64,000 nucleotides of DNA from Arthrobacter sp. PAMC 25486 (GTDB lineage Bacteria > Actinomycetota > Actinomycetes > Actinomycetales > Micrococcaceae): contig NZ_CP007595.1 of NCBI RefSeq assembly GCF_000785535.1, positions 4,362,439 through 4,426,438 of the forward strand. Direction: 5' to 3'. The notes below the pieces were generated by a model. That model did not search any database, had not been told where the DNA came from, and saw only the letters and a list, made by a program, of their open reading frames with translations. This document shows, one piece after another, positions 17,291 to 26,377 of this stretch (positions within the stretch are counted from its first letter, which is position 1; every line of letters starts with the position of its first letter). The position numbers and the translations under genes are program-made.

Positions 17291-18499
17291 ATGTTCTCCT
17301 CCATGAAGGACCAGCTCGCCACCGAACTGGCCGAAATCAGCGCCGCCGGCCTGTTCAAGACCGAACGCCAGATCACCACGGCGCAGTCCAGCCACATCGA
17401 GGCAGGCCCGCTGGGCGGGGCCACCGCCGGCGTGCTGAACTTCTGCGCCAACAACTACCTGGGCCTGGCCAACCACCCGGACATCATTGCCGCCGCGAAG
17501 TCGGCCCTGGACAGCCACGGCTTCGGCATGGCCAGCGTCCGCTTCATCTGCGGCACGCAGGACCTGCACCTGGAACTGGAGGCGGCCGTCTCGGCATTCC
17601 TGGGCACCGAGGACACCATCCTGTTCTCCTCCTGCTTCGACGCCAACGGCGGCGTGTTTGAATCGCTGTTCGGCGCCGAGGACGCCATCATCTCCGACTC
17701 CCTGAACCACGCCTCCATCATCGACGGCATCCGCCTGTCCAAGGCCGCGCGTTTCCGCTACGCCAACCAGGACATGGCCGACCTTGAGGCCCAGCTGCAG
17801 GCTGCCGCCGCGCTGAATGATGGCGCCGGAGCCCGCCGCACCATCATCGTCACCGACGGCGTGTTCTCGATGGACGGTTTCCTGGCCCCGCTGGGCGCCA
17901 TCTGCGACCTTGCCGACAAGTATGACGCCCTCGTCATGGTGGACGACTCCCACGCCGTCGGCTTCATGGGTGCCACGGGCGCCGGAACGCCGGAGCATGC
18001 AGGGGTTTCGGACCGGATCGACATCTACACCGGCACCTTCGGCAAGGCCCTCGGCGGCGCATCGGGCGGCTACGTTGCAGGACGCGGGGAGATCGTCGCC
18101 ATGCTGCGCCAGAAGGCACGCCCCTACTTGTTCTCCAACTCGCTCGCACCCGCCATCGTTGCTGCAACGCTAAAGGCACTGGAACTTGTGGCGGGTTCCG
18201 TGGAACTGCGCGGCAAGCTGTTCGAGAACGCCGCACTGTTCCGGCGCCGCATGGAAGAAGAAGGCTTCACGCTGCTCCCCGGCGAGCACGCCATCGTGCC
18301 CGTCATGTTCGGCGACGCCGTCGAGGCCGCCCGCGTGGCCGACGCCATGCTGGATCACGGCGTGTTCGTCACGGCCTTCAGCTTCCCCGTGGTGCCGCGC
18401 GGCGAGGCCCGCATCCGGGTCCAGCTTTCGGCAGCGCACAGCACCGACGATGTCGAGGCCTGCGTCCAGGCGTTCATCGCCGCCCGCGCCGAAGGGTAG
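17291..18499 (+). CDS. kbl: Glycine C-acetyltransferase (2-amino-3-ketobutyrate CoA ligase)
   Basis: A 402-residue alpha-oxoamine synthase. The PLP lysine is Lys252 in [26 protein letters not shown] carries the Asp and His that hold the cofactor. It cleaves 2-amino-3-ketobutyrate with CoA into glycine and acetyl-CoA, the second step after Tdh. AAGGA lies about 7 nt before the ATG. The 157-bp gap after tdh has a short dyad around 17217-17251 (GCACGACGGCGGG and its near complement), possibly a processing or attenuation site. Full length for the family. Confidence 0.95.
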   Translation: MFSSMKDQLATELAEISAAGLFKTERQITTAQSSHIEAGPLGGATAGVLNFCANNYLGLANHPDIIAAAKSALDSHGFGMASVRFICGTQDLHLELEAAVSAFLGTEDTILFSSCFDANGGVFESLFGAEDAIISDSLNHASIIDGIRLSKAARFRYANQDMADLEAQLQAAAALNDGAGARRTIIVTDGVFSMDGFLAPLGAICDLADKYDALVMVDDSHAVGFMGATGAGTPEHAGVSDRIDIYTGTFGKALGGASGGYVAGRGEIVAMLRQKARPYLFSNSLAPAIVAATLKALELVAGSVELRGKLFENAALFRRRMEEEGFTLLPGEHAIVPVMFGDAVEAARVADAMLDHGVFVTAFSFPVVPRGEARIRVQLSAAHSTDDVEACVQAFIAARAEG

Positions 18500-18511
18500 C
18501 CGCTTGGGGAC

Positions 18512-18598
18512 GGCAGGCCCGGCCTCTCGCGAGCAGTAAGATTTTGCCGCTCAGTCTTCGCGAGCAAAATCCATCCTCGCTCCGAGGCCCGGCCAGCC
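18512..18598. repeat. Dispersed palindromic element, copy 1
   Basis: A nested inverted repeat after kbl. The inner arms are GATTTTGC (18540-18547) and GCAAAATC (18564-18571); the outer arms contain GGCCCGGCC-like blocks. The loop CGCTCAGTCTTCGCGA closely matches the loop of a second element at 49099-49199, whose inner arms have different but still complementary bases. It may terminate kbl transcription. Confidence 0.75.
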
Positions 18599-18632
18599 TC
18601 CCCGCCACGCTTCGGCATGGCAGGATGAAAAC

Positions 18633-19484
18633 ATGACTTACGGCTGGGACATCCGCGCACGCGTGCAATTCGAGGGCGACGCCCATGTGATCGAGGACAG
18701 TTGCGGCTTCAACGGGCCCAACGCCTGGATCATCGACGGTGCCACCTCACTGTTGGAGCCCCTGGTGCTTCCCGCCGCATCGAACCCGCAATGGCTGGCC
18801 CAGGAACTCACGCAGGTGCTGGGTGCCGGAGCCCCTGATCCAGCCCGGCAGGGGGTTCGGGCCGTGCTGGCCGGTGCGTTGGCCGCCATCGACGCTGCCG
18901 GCACGGAGCTGGTGGGCGCCGAGAAAGTCCGCTTTCCCAGTGCCGCCATCTCCGTGGCCCAGCTGAATGCCGGCGGTGTGGAAATCGCCAGCCTGGCGGA
19001 TTGCACCGTGGTTGTCAGGATGCACGACGGCGCCACCCACCTCGTGCGCGCAGGCGACGCCGACGCGGGGGTTCCGCTGGTCGAGCCTGTCGAGCTGGTC
19101 CCGCCGGCACCGTTGGTCGAGCCTTTCGAGGCCACGGCGAGCAAGTCCCAGGAGCTGCCAACCCGCCGTGACCTCCTCATCCGCGACCGCGAACTGCGCA
19201 ACACCCCCGGCCGGCTCTGGGTGGCGCGGCGCGAACCCGAGGCGGCCGACCACGCCCACGTCGTGCAGCTTGGCCAGCCCGAGCTGATGGTGATGGCCAG
19301 CGACGGGGCCTGGCGCGCCGTCGACCTTGGCATTGTCAGCGGGCCGGAGGAATTCCTCGCCCGCACCGCCACCACCGTGGACGCGCTGGGTCTCATGCAC
19401 GAGCTGCGCGTACGGCAGGCGGAAATTGGCGAGATCGCCGACGACGCCACCATCCTCGCGCTCGCCCCTCGGCCCCGGCGATGA
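18633..19484 (+). CDS. PP2C-like protein phosphatase family protein
   Basis: A 283-residue protein with the metal-binding landmarks of PP2C phosphatases: VIEDSCGFNGPNAWIIDGAT near the N terminus (Glu and Asp for the metal pair), ASLADCTVVV in the middle, MVMASDGAWRAVD about residue 220 and ADDATILALA at the end. The glycine-rich DG motif is intact, so phosphatase activity is plausible. It is translationally coupled to the kinase-like gene that begins 1 nt after its stop. A pairing of a phosphatase-fold and a small-molecule-kinase-fold protein may indicate one modification system, but this is inference. A CAGGAT box 6 nt before ATG suggests a leaderless start. Confidence 0.75.
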   Translation: MTYGWDIRARVQFEGDAHVIEDSCGFNGPNAWIIDGATSLLEPLVLPAASNPQWLAQELTQVLGAGAPDPARQGVRAVLAGALAAIDAAGTELVGAEKVRFPSAAISVAQLNAGGVEIASLADCTVVVRMHDGATHLVRAGDADAGVPLVEPVELVPPAPLVEPFEATASKSQELPTRRDLLIRDRELRNTPGRLWVARREPEAADHAHVVQLGQPELMVMASDGAWRAVDLGIVSGPEEFLARTATTVDALGLMHELRVRQAEIGEIADDATILALAPRPRR

Positions 19485-19485
19485 C

Positions 19486-20427
19486 ATGAGCCAGCGCATT
19501 GCCTGGTCCCAGCTCCCGCAGCAGGTCCGCGCAGGAGTCGAGGAAATTCTCGGCGAAGCGGTAGTCGAGGCGGTCTCCCAGCCGGGCGGATTCTCCCCGG
19601 GATCGGCGGACAGGGTGCTCCTGGCGTCGGGGCGCCGCGCGTTCGTGAAGGCCGTCAGCGCCGACGCCAACGCCACGTCCCCGGAACTCCACCGCCGTGA
19701 AGCAGTCATTTCCGCTGCCCTGCCGACGGCCGTTCCCGCACCGAAATTTCTCGGGATGTACGACGACGGCACCTGGGTTGCGCTGGTCCTCGCCGATGTG
19801 CCGGGCCGGCATCCGCAGGAACCGTGGGTTGAGGCTGAAGTCTCAACGGTTCTTGACGCGCTGGCCGGCATAGTTTCGCTGCAACTGCCGTCCGGACTTG
19901 AGCTGAACCGCCATGAAGAATCGCTTAGCCAGGCCTTTCTGGGATGGGAAAAACTCACCCGGCGCCCCATGGACGGAACCGACCACGCCATGGATCCATG
20001 GGCTGCTGCCCATCTGGCGGAACTTGCGGAACTTGCCCAAAAAGGTGTCACGGCGCTGGCCGGAAACTCGCTGGTCCACGGCGACCTGCGGGCCGACAAC
20101 ATCCTGCTGACGGAGCACCGCGCGGTTCTGCTCGACTGGCCCTGGGCGGATATTGGCTCACCCTGGTCCGATGCCCTGGCCGTGCTCATCAACGTGAAAA
20201 CAACAGCGCCGGACACAAATGTGGAGCACTGGTTCACGGCCCATCCGGTGTTCTCGGGAGCCAGCCAGGACGCCATCAATGGCGTCCTGGCTGGGTACGC
20301 CGGCTATTTTCTGGACATGTCCCGCCGTCCGGCACCGCCAAGCATCACCACGCTGCGTTCCTTTCAGCGAAAGCAGGGCGACGCCGTACTCGGCTGGCTC
20401 AGGTCCCGCCTCAGCCAGCCAGGCTGA
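19486..20427 (+). CDS. Aminoglycoside phosphotransferase (APH) family kinase
   Basis: A 313-residue APH/choline-kinase-fold protein. SLVHGDLRADNILL is the catalytic loop with the HGD motif and its following Asn, and AVLLDWPWADIGSPWSDAL supplies the metal-binding Asp. The substrate could be an aminoglycoside, a sugar, homoserine or a similar metabolite; the sequence alone does not decide. The start is ATG 19486, one base after the PP2C-like stop, so the two are translationally coupled. Its 3' end overlaps the convergent formylglycine-generating enzyme gene by 17 bp. Confidence 0.85.
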   Translation: MSQRIAWSQLPQQVRAGVEEILGEAVVEAVSQPGGFSPGSADRVLLASGRRAFVKAVSADANATSPELHRREAVISAALPTAVPAPKFLGMYDDGTWVALVLADVPGRHPQEPWVEAEVSTVLDALAGIVSLQLPSGLELNRHEESLSQAFLGWEKLTRRPMDGTDHAMDPWAAAHLAELAELAQKGVTALAGNSLVHGDLRADNILLTEHRAVLLDWPWADIGSPWSDALAVLINVKTTAPDTNVEHWFTAHPVFSGASQDAINGVLAGYAGYFLDMSRRPAPPSITTLRSFQRKQGDAVLGWLRSRLSQPG

Positions 20428-21418
20428 CCGTCCGGAACCCCAAGTTGCCGCTGGCGGATTCGGGGGAGTTGGAGCTGCGGGCTGCGAGACGGTAGCGGTT
20501 GCAATAGGAATCGTGGCACAGGTAGGAGCCGCCGCGCATGACCCGGCCGCGGCCGATCGTGGGACCGGCCGGGTCCGTCACGGTGCCCTCGGCCAGGCAG
20601 CTCTTGTAGTACTTGGGCAGGAACCAGTCGGCGCACCACTCCCAGACGTTGCCGCTGGTTTGATACAGCCCATAGCCGTTCGGCTCGAAACTCTCGGCAG
20701 GCGCGGTGGTGAGGAATCCGTCGTCGCACGTGTTGACGGTGGGGAAGGTGCCCTGCCAAATGTTGCAGCGGTGGACCGTGCCACCGTCCCCATCAACGCC
20801 GTGCAGCTCGTTGCCCCACGGGTAGCGCGATTGCGCCAGACCGCCGCGCGCAGCAAATTCCCACTGCGCCTCGGTGGGCAGTGCTCGCCCGGCCCAAGCA
20901 CAATAAGCCAGTGCATCGGTGTGGGAAACCTGGGTGACTGGGTGCTCGGGGAAGTCCCGCCAGTTGGACAGGGGGCCCGCCGGGTGTGCCCAGTCGGCGC
21001 CGCGGACATTGAGCCACCAGGGCGTGCCGGCGGCGGTGCCCAAAATGTCCGCCGCAGCAGCCTGTACGGCCAGATGGAATACGGCCGAGGTGCCGTAGAG
21101 CTCGGATTCCGTGCGATAGCCAGTGGCGTCGATGAATGCGGCAAAGGCGGCATTGCTCACGGCGGTGGTGTCGATGCTGAACGCTGAGACGGCGACCTGG
21201 TGGACGGGTGTTTCCCCGTCGGCCGGGTAGCCCTCATCGAAGGGGTCGCCCATGGCGAAGGTGCCGCCCGGTATCGCCGCCTGCACGCTCAGGTGCGTTG
21301 CCCGGGGAGTACGTTCCGCCGTGGCTGTGGGCACGCTGAGGGAAAACACCTGGGGAGCTGAGGGGGAGTGCTCGGCATGGCCGGCCGCACGGCCTTCGGG
21401 ACTGCAACAACTTGACAT
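20411..21418 (-). CDS. Formylglycine-generating enzyme (sulfatase-modifying factor)
   Basis: A 335-residue FGE-sulfatase domain protein. Starting at about residue 48 the motif IPGGTFAMGDPFDEGYPADGE opens the domain; SGNVWEWCADWF and MRGGSYLCHDSYCNRYRLAARS follow. Cys301 and Cys306 have the same five-residue spacing as the copper-binding active-site cysteines of aerobic FGE. The enzyme oxidises the cysteine of C-x-P-x-R in nascent sulfatases to formylglycine. It is the likely maturase for the sulfatase at 2446-3933, which is 17 kb away. An N-terminal Cys-Cys (residues 4-5) and a disordered segment of about 45 residues precede the domain, as in other actinobacterial members. Confidence 0.93.
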   Translation of the reverse strand: MSSCCSPEGRAAGHAEHSPSAPQVFSLSVPTATAERTPRATHLSVQAAIPGGTFAMGDPFDEGYPADGETPVHQVAVSAFSIDTTAVSNAAFAAFIDATGYRTESELYGTSAVFHLAVQAAAADILGTAAGTPWWLNVRGADWAHPAGPLSNWRDFPEHPVTQVSHTDALAYCAWAGRALPTEAQWEFAARGGLAQSRYPWGNELHGVDGDGGTVHRCNIWQGTFPTVNTCDDGFLTTAPAESFEPNGYGLYQTSGNVWEWCADWFLPKYYKSCLAEGTVTDPAGPTIGRGRVMRGGSYLCHDSYCNRYRLAARSSNSPESASGNLGFRTVSLAG

Positions 21419-21549
21419 GGACTCTCTTCACACACTCTCTCTGCGCCGGATTCTGGGACTGGCTACAGTCTATGCAGTGGCCCAGATCATCTGCACAACG
21501 GCCGCGGGTGCGTTGGCAATGGACCGTGCTGGTGTGCCACGATGGCGCC

Positions 21550-22665
21550 ATGGATACGGACATTTTGATCATTGGCGGCGGGATTGCCGGGCTATCACTG
21601 GCGTGGGCACTGGCACCCTCGAGGCGTGTGGTGCTGGTTGAGGCCGAAGAAGAGCTGGCCCATCACACGTCATCGCGCTCGGCCCGTCAGATGCAGCCCA
21701 ACTACGGGCCGCCCGTCATCCGGGAACTGACGCTGCGCAGCATCGCCTTGGTGCAGGAAATCTCGGCCTCCCTGCCGGAGCCGATCCTCAGGCCGAGGCC
21801 GCTGCTGACCCTTGGCAGCCACGCGGAGGTTGCGGCGCTGGTGGCGCAGCACCCCGCCCTGGTGGCACTGGACCATGCTGAAACCCTGCAGCTCAGCCCG
21901 GATCTGCGGCCGGGAGGGTTTACAGCTGCCGCGCTGGACGATTCCGCCATGGAGGTGGACGTCCCTGCGCTGTTGGAGTTTTACCGCAGCCAGGCACAGG
22001 CCGCCGGTGCCGTGGTGCTGACCGCGGCTCCCGTCACTGCTGCCGAAGCCTCGCCCGGCTCGTTCACCGGCTCGTTCACCCTCATGGCCGGCCAACACCG
22101 GATCACCGCCAATGTCGTGGTCAATGCCGCAGGCGCCTGGGCGGAGCCGGTGGCAGCCATCTTCGGTGCGCAGACCAAGAATCTGGTGCCGTACCGGCGC
22201 AGCGTGGCCATCGTGTCCACCGCCTCCCCGGTGAACCCTGCCGGGCCCATGGTGGAGCCCGCCGACGAGTCGTACTACTACAGGCCCGACGGCGGACACC
22301 TCCTGATCTCGCCCTGCGAATCCGTGCCGGCCGAGCCGGGCGACGCGCAGGTGCTCGACGCCGACATCACCAAACTGATCCACCGCATTGACGCCGTCAC
22401 AACGTTGGCGATAACCGGCGTCGTACGTGCCTGGACGGGGTTGCGGACGGAAGCGCCCGACGGCGTGCCGGTGGCGGGCTTCGACGCGGCAGTGCCGAAC
22501 TTCTTTTGGCTGGCGGGGCAGGGCGGCTACGGCATCCAGACCTCGGCGGCGCTCGCAACGTTGGCCGCGCAGCTCATCGCGGGGACCGTGCCGGCCAAAG
22601 ACGCGCCATGGGCTGCGGCGCTGAGCCCGCAGCGGGCGGGGCTGCAGGGTTCGGGGCGGCACTAA
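21550..22665 (+). CDS. FAD-dependent amine/amino-acid oxidase (DAO family)
   Basis: A 371-residue DAO-family flavoprotein. The N terminus DTDILIIGGGIAGLSLAWAL is the FAD-binding beta-alpha-beta motif, VVNAAGAWAEPVAAIFG is the middle FAD contact, and FFWLAGQGGYGIQTSAA is the C-terminal flavin loop. Such enzymes oxidise glycine, sarcosine, D-amino acids or similar amines. ATG 21550 is chosen because it places the flavin motif at residues 3-20; the frame extends upstream into the divergent promoter region. It is divergent from the FGE gene and followed by a 16-bp stem hairpin. Confidence 0.85.
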   Translation: MDTDILIIGGGIAGLSLAWALAPSRRVVLVEAEEELAHHTSSRSARQMQPNYGPPVIRELTLRSIALVQEISASLPEPILRPRPLLTLGSHAEVAALVAQHPALVALDHAETLQLSPDLRPGGFTAAALDDSAMEVDVPALLEFYRSQAQAAGAVVLTAAPVTAAEASPGSFTGSFTLMAGQHRITANVVVNAAGAWAEPVAAIFGAQTKNLVPYRRSVAIVSTASPVNPAGPMVEPADESYYYRPDGGHLLISPCESVPAEPGDAQVLDADITKLIHRIDAVTTLAITGVVRAWTGLRTEAPDGVPVAGFDAAVPNFFWLAGQGGYGIQTSAALATLAAQLIAGTVPAKDAPWAAALSPQRAGLQGSGRH

Positions 22666-22689
22666 CCCGACTCCTGCGGCCCGTTAACG

Positions 22690-22728
22690 CACCATGGTGC
22701 GCCACCTCAGAAGTGGCGCACCATGGTG
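22690..22728. terminator. Bidirectional hairpin
   Basis: Perfect 16-nt arms CACCATGGTGCGCCAC (22690-22705) and its complement (22713-22728) flank a 7-nt loop. The stem can extend weakly through GTTAA/TTAAC. It separates the convergent oxidase (+) and LysE (-) genes. Confidence 0.8.
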
Positions 22729-22803
22729 ACTTAACCGCCCACAGCCCCAATGCTGGGGGAGGCGTGAAGCCCGTGCCGGCCTAGCTGGTGGCGCCGTGCG
22801 GGC

Positions 22804-23448
22804 CTAGCTGGTGGCCCCGGAAGCCAGCACACCGGCCCCGAGCACAGCCAAGATGGCGCTGCTGATGCGTTCGATGACGGTGTTGACCTTGGGCTTCTTC
22901 AGCCACTTCATGGTCTTATAGGCCACCAAGGCGATGACCACCAGGTAGACGAAGCCGATGATGGCAAGTGTCAGGCCCAGCAGCAATGCCGTGCCGAGCG
23001 TGTTGCCACCGTGGGGAATGAACTGCGGCACAACGGCCAGGTAAAACAAGCCGACCTTGGGGTTCAGCAGCGTGGAAACTGTGCCGGCGCCATACGCGGC
23101 ACCGCGGCTGTAGGGCAGCGGCGCCTCCTTCGAGCCGCCCGCGGCGATCCCTGCCTTGCGTGCCTTGCGTGCCTTCAGGAGCGCCGAAATGCCCAGGTAC
23201 ATCAGGTACAGCCCGCCGGCGATCTTGATCCACCTAAACACCTCAGCGGATTGCTCCAAGACAGCGGCCAAGCCAAATCCCACCAGGGCGCCCCACACAA
23301 TCGCACCGGTCCCGCTGCCGGCGGCCGCGCAAATCCCGGCAGAGACCCGGTTCATGGAAATGCGCAGCACCAGGAAGGTGTCGGGGCCGGGAATCAGGGC
23401 CAGCATCAGGCACAGCCCGGCAAAGCCCAGAAGGGAAACAAACGTCAT
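22804..23448 (-). CDS. LysE family amino-acid exporter
   Basis: A 214-residue membrane protein of the LysE/RhtB superfamily. It has the N-terminal signature LCLMLALIPGPDTFLVLR, six predicted hydrophobic helices and the mid-protein NPKVGLFYLAVVPQF motif. Members export amino acids such as lysine, threonine or homoserine, or related solutes. ATG 23448 is chosen over an in-frame codon at 23484 because it gives the normal short N terminus. It is divergent from hutI, with 122 bp between starts, so a link to histidine or glutamate balance is possible. Confidence 0.9.
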   Translation of the reverse strand: MTFVSLLGFAGLCLMLALIPGPDTFLVLRISMNRVSAGICAAAGSGTGAIVWGALVGFGLAAVLEQSAEVFRWIKIAGGLYLMYLGISALLKARKARKAGIAAGGSKEAPLPYSRGAAYGAGTVSTLLNPKVGLFYLAVVPQFIPHGGNTLGTALLLGLTLAIIGFVYLVVIALVAYKTMKWLKKPKVNTVIERISSAILAVLGAGVLASGATS

Positions 23449-23558
23449 ACCACTATTGTCACGGCTGTCGGGTGCTGCGTGCAAGCGAAACGGGCGCCGG
23501 TATCTGCCATGCCAGACGCCGCCTGAACGCCGGGCACCGCAGGTGAGCCACGCCGTCG

Positions 23559-23564
23559 TAGGCT
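23559..23564 (+). promoter_or_regulatory. -10 box TAGGCT of leaderless hutI
   Basis: TAGGCT ends 6 nt before the ATG at 23571. There is no Shine-Dalgarno sequence, so initiation is probably leaderless. Confidence 0.55.
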
Positions 23565-23570
23565 GATGGC

Positions 23571-24794
23571 ATGAGTGAACTGATCAGCAACATCGGTGAA
23601 TTGATGACCCAGGACGGCGAGCTGGGCACGCTGCGGGATGCGGCCGTGGTGATGGAGGGGGAGCGGATCGCGTGGATCGGGCCAAGCAACAAGGCCCCGG
23701 CCGCCGACAGTCACACGGACGCGCAGGGGCGGGCGGTGCTGCCCGGGTGGGTGGATTCGCACACGCACCTGATCTTTGCCGGGGACCGCACCGCCGAATT
23801 TGAGGCGCGCATGGCAGGGGAGAGCTACAGTGCAGGCGGGATTGCCGTCACGGTGGACGCCACGCGCGACGCCTCCGACTACGACCTCACCCGGATGGGC
23901 CTGGGTCGGGTGGCCGAGGCGGTCTCGCAGGGCACCACGTACCTCGAGACGAAAACCGGCTACGGGCTGGACGTGGACCAGGAAGGGCGCAGCGCCAGGA
24001 TCGCCTCCACTGTGGCCGACGAGGTCACCTACCTCGGCGCTCACCTGGTCCCGGCCGGCATGGACGCCGACGAGTACACCGAGCTGGTCTGCGGCGACAT
24101 GCTCGCCGCCGTCCGCCCGTACGTTGCCTGGGCCGACGTTTTTTGTGAGCGCGGCGCCTTCACCCCGGAACAGTCCCGCCAGGTGCTGTCCGCCTGCCGC
24201 GACGCCGGGCTGGGGTTGCGCGTCCACGGCAACCAGCTGGGTCCCGGCGCAGGGGTGGCGCTCGCCGTCGAGTTTGCCGCCGCCAGTGTTGACCACGTGA
24301 ATTTCCTGACGGACGACGACGTGTCCCGCCTTGCGCAGTCATGGGCCGCCTGGGATGGGGGAGCCAATGCGGGGCGTGGTTCCGGTGTGCGCGGAACTGT
24401 CGCCACCGTGCTGCCAGCCTGTGACCTCTCGACCCGCGCCCCGCTGGCTCCGGCCCGTGAACTGTTGGATGCCGGCGTGCAGCTGGCCATCGCCACGAAT
24501 GCCAATCCGGGCACTTCATACACGTCCTCGATGGCTTTCTGCGTGACGACCGCCGTGCTGCAGATGGGGCTCAGCGTGCACGAGGCCGTACGCGCTGCAA
24601 CCTATGGGGGAGCACTGGCCCTGGGCCGCGCATCCGGACTGGATGAGGACGGCAAACGGGCCGTTGGCACACTTGCCGTGGGGCACCGGGCGGACCTGCA
24701 CATGCTCAAGGCCACATCCGCCACGCACCTGGCCTACCGGCCGGGGGTCCCGCTGACGGCCGCAGTGTGGCGTGAAGGCGTCCGCAAGATCTAA
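23571..24794 (+). CDS. hutI: Imidazolonepropionase
   Basis: A 407-residue amidohydrolase. LPGWVDSHTHLIFAGDRTAEF holds the metal-binding HxH pair and matches HutI closely; GTTYLETKTGYGLD and RVHGNQLGPGAGVALAVEF provide further family contacts, and ATNANPGTSYT carries the metal-ligating region. It converts 4-imidazolone-5-propanoate to N-formimidoyl-L-glutamate in histidine breakdown. No hutU, hutH or formimidoylglutamate hydrolase gene lies within the window on either side, so the rest of the pathway must be elsewhere or just this gene is displaced. A leaderless promoter precedes it. Confidence 0.94.
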   Translation: MSELISNIGELMTQDGELGTLRDAAVVMEGERIAWIGPSNKAPAADSHTDAQGRAVLPGWVDSHTHLIFAGDRTAEFEARMAGESYSAGGIAVTVDATRDASDYDLTRMGLGRVAEAVSQGTTYLETKTGYGLDVDQEGRSARIASTVADEVTYLGAHLVPAGMDADEYTELVCGDMLAAVRPYVAWADVFCERGAFTPEQSRQVLSACRDAGLGLRVHGNQLGPGAGVALAVEFAAASVDHVNFLTDDDVSRLAQSWAAWDGGANAGRGSGVRGTVATVLPACDLSTRAPLAPARELLDAGVQLAIATNANPGTSYTSSMAFCVTTAVLQMGLSVHEAVRAATYGGALALGRASGLDEDGKRAVGTLAVGHRADLHMLKATSATHLAYRPGVPLTAAVWREGVRKI

Positions 24795-25344
24795 TGCCCT
24801 GGGTGGTTAGTGCCCTGGGTGGTGTGGCCGGTTCACCCGTGCTCGTGGCCGTCCCCGATCCCGTGGAGGTTGAAACAGCAGCTGTTTCAACCTCCACGGG
24901 CCGAAGTGGCACCGAAAATGGGACGAACCCGCAGCACCTCTGCCCCGGTTCACCGAAAATGGGTCCGAGTCGCCACCTGCCGCCAAAGTCGCGCCCTCCT
25001 CGCGAGATCGACCCATTCTCGCGGGAGGGGGCTCGCTGCGGCGTGGTTTAGGGCCAATGTCGAAGCGCGCTGCAACGCCCACTTGACCACGTCAGCTGAA
25101 TGATCGCATCAGCTGCTCTTTCGAAGTTGCTGGGCGGGACGTGGAGCGGAAATTGCGTGTGGAAGGGAAGGCTCGTGCTTGCAGCCTCCGGTTCCGGGTT
25201 GAAAACGTTGCAGGAAGAATGATTGAAGTTGACGTTTTACGATCACTAATAATCATCATGTGTTAGACTTGGGCTAAAGAAAACGTCTTCCGCACGCCAC
25301 AGAAGTGCCGCCGGACCAAGACCTGAAACAAGGAGCACGCCAGC
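24795..25344. other. 550-bp repeat-rich intergenic region and amino-sugar operon promoter
   Basis: No gene was found. The first part has a 13-bp direct repeat (TGCCCTGGGTGGT at 24794 and 24811), the 41-bp palindrome at 24860-24900, CACCGAAAATGGG repeated, and a GC-rich hairpin around 24984-25030 (CTCGCGAGA/TCTCGCGGGAG). The last 150 bp are AT-richer and hold a TAGACT -10 candidate (25264-25269) and a partial dyad AATGATT / AATCATC, plausible targets of the DeoR regulator encoded at the end of the operon. Confidence 0.6.
24860..24900. repeat. Perfect 41-bp palindrome
   Basis: Two exact 20-nt arms (24860-24879, 24881-24900) are separated by one base. The stem reads CCCGTGGAGGTTGAAACAGC on the left. 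It lies 66 bp after the hutI stop and may act as its terminator, although no T-run follows, or it may be a mobile palindromic element. Confidence 0.85.
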
Positions 25345-26250
25345 ATGAGCGAGAACACCCAACTTGGCCCCTTCATGGATGCCGAACTCACCAGCCAGCC
25401 TGAGGTTTGGGCCAAGGCCATTGCCCAGGCCAAGAGCGAGAACCTGCTCCCGGCAGACGGCGCACGCGTTGCCGTGATTGGCTGCGGCACCTCCTGGTTC
25501 ATGGCCCAGAGCTACGCCACGGCCCGCGAAGCTGCAGGCAAGGGTGTCACCGACGCCTTCGCCGCGTCCGAGGCTTTCCTGGGCGCCGAGCGCGGCTATG
25601 ACGCCGTCATCGCCATTACCCGCTCGGGCACCACCACCGAGGTGCTGGAAATCCTGACCGCCATCAAGGGCACCGTGCACACCGTTGCCCTGGTGGGCGA
25701 CGTCAACTCGCCGATCATGACCTTGGTCGATGCCGTCGTCGAACTGCCCTACGCCGACGAGCAGTCAGTGGTGCAGACCCGCTTTGCCACCACCGCCCTG
25801 ACGTACCTGCTGACCAGCGTTGGCATGGACCTGAGTGCGGCCGTGGAAGACGCCAAGATTACGGTGACCGCCCCGGTTTCGCAGGAACTGATCGACGCCG
25901 AGCAGTTCACCTTCCTGGGCACCGGTTGGACCGTGGGCCTGGCACACGAGGCGGGTTTGAAGATGCGCGAAGCAGTGCAGGGCTGGACCGAGTCCTACCC
26001 GGCCAAGGAATACCGCCACGGCCCCATCTCCATCGCCGCCCCGAACCGCGTCACCTGGATGTTCGGCGAGCAGCCCGAGGGCCTGGACCGCGACGTTGCC
26101 AAGACCGGTGCGCTGTACGTCAACACCACCGTGCACCCGCTCGCGGAACTGGCCGGCATCCACCGCATCACCCTGGAGCGTGCCCGGGCCCGCGGCATGA
26201 ACCCGGACCTGCCGCGCAACCTGTCACGCTCGGTCATCCTGGACGACTAA
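25345..26250 (+). CDS. SIS domain sugar-phosphate isomerase/deaminase-like protein
   Basis: A 301-residue protein with two SIS domains. VAVIGCGTSWFMAQSYATA (about 34-52) and AITRSGTTTEVLEIL (about 92-106) form the first phosphosugar site, and EQFTFLGTGWTVGLAHEAGLK with SYPAKEYRHGPIS forms the second, as in AgaS and the isomerase half of GlmS. It probably isomerises or deaminates an amino-sugar phosphate, for example galactosamine-6-phosphate to tagatose-6-phosphate. As first gene of the SIS-ROK-PfkB-aldolase-DeoR unit it would feed the PfkB kinase and aldolase. AAGGAG precedes the ATG by about 12 nt. The exact substrate is inference from context. Confidence 0.85.
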   Translation: MSENTQLGPFMDAELTSQPEVWAKAIAQAKSENLLPADGARVAVIGCGTSWFMAQSYATAREAAGKGVTDAFAASEAFLGAERGYDAVIAITRSGTTTEVLEILTAIKGTVHTVALVGDVNSPIMTLVDAVVELPYADEQSVVQTRFATTALTYLLTSVGMDLSAAVEDAKITVTAPVSQELIDAEQFTFLGTGWTVGLAHEAGLKMREAVQGWTESYPAKEYRHGPISIAAPNRVTWMFGEQPEGLDRDVAKTGALYVNTTVHPLAELAGIHRITLERARARGMNPDLPRNLSRSVILDD

Positions 26251-26274
26251 CAACACCGGGTACCGGCTAAAATG

Positions 26275-26310
26275 GCAGGCACCCCACTTTTATCAAGGTG
26301 GGGTGCCTGC
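26275..26310 (+). terminator. Hairpin between SIS and ROK genes
   Basis: Perfect 13-bp arms GCAGGCACCCCAC (26275-26287) and its complement (26298-26310) enclose a 10-nt loop. Only a short T-poor tail follows, so it may be a partial terminator or an mRNA stabiliser that lets the first gene be expressed more than the rest. Confidence 0.75.
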
Positions 26311-26377
26311 TGTTTAACCACTTGTTTTTCCGTCCACCTTTGCCCTGTGCGTTTTCCTGCGAAAGTACCTGAACTTT

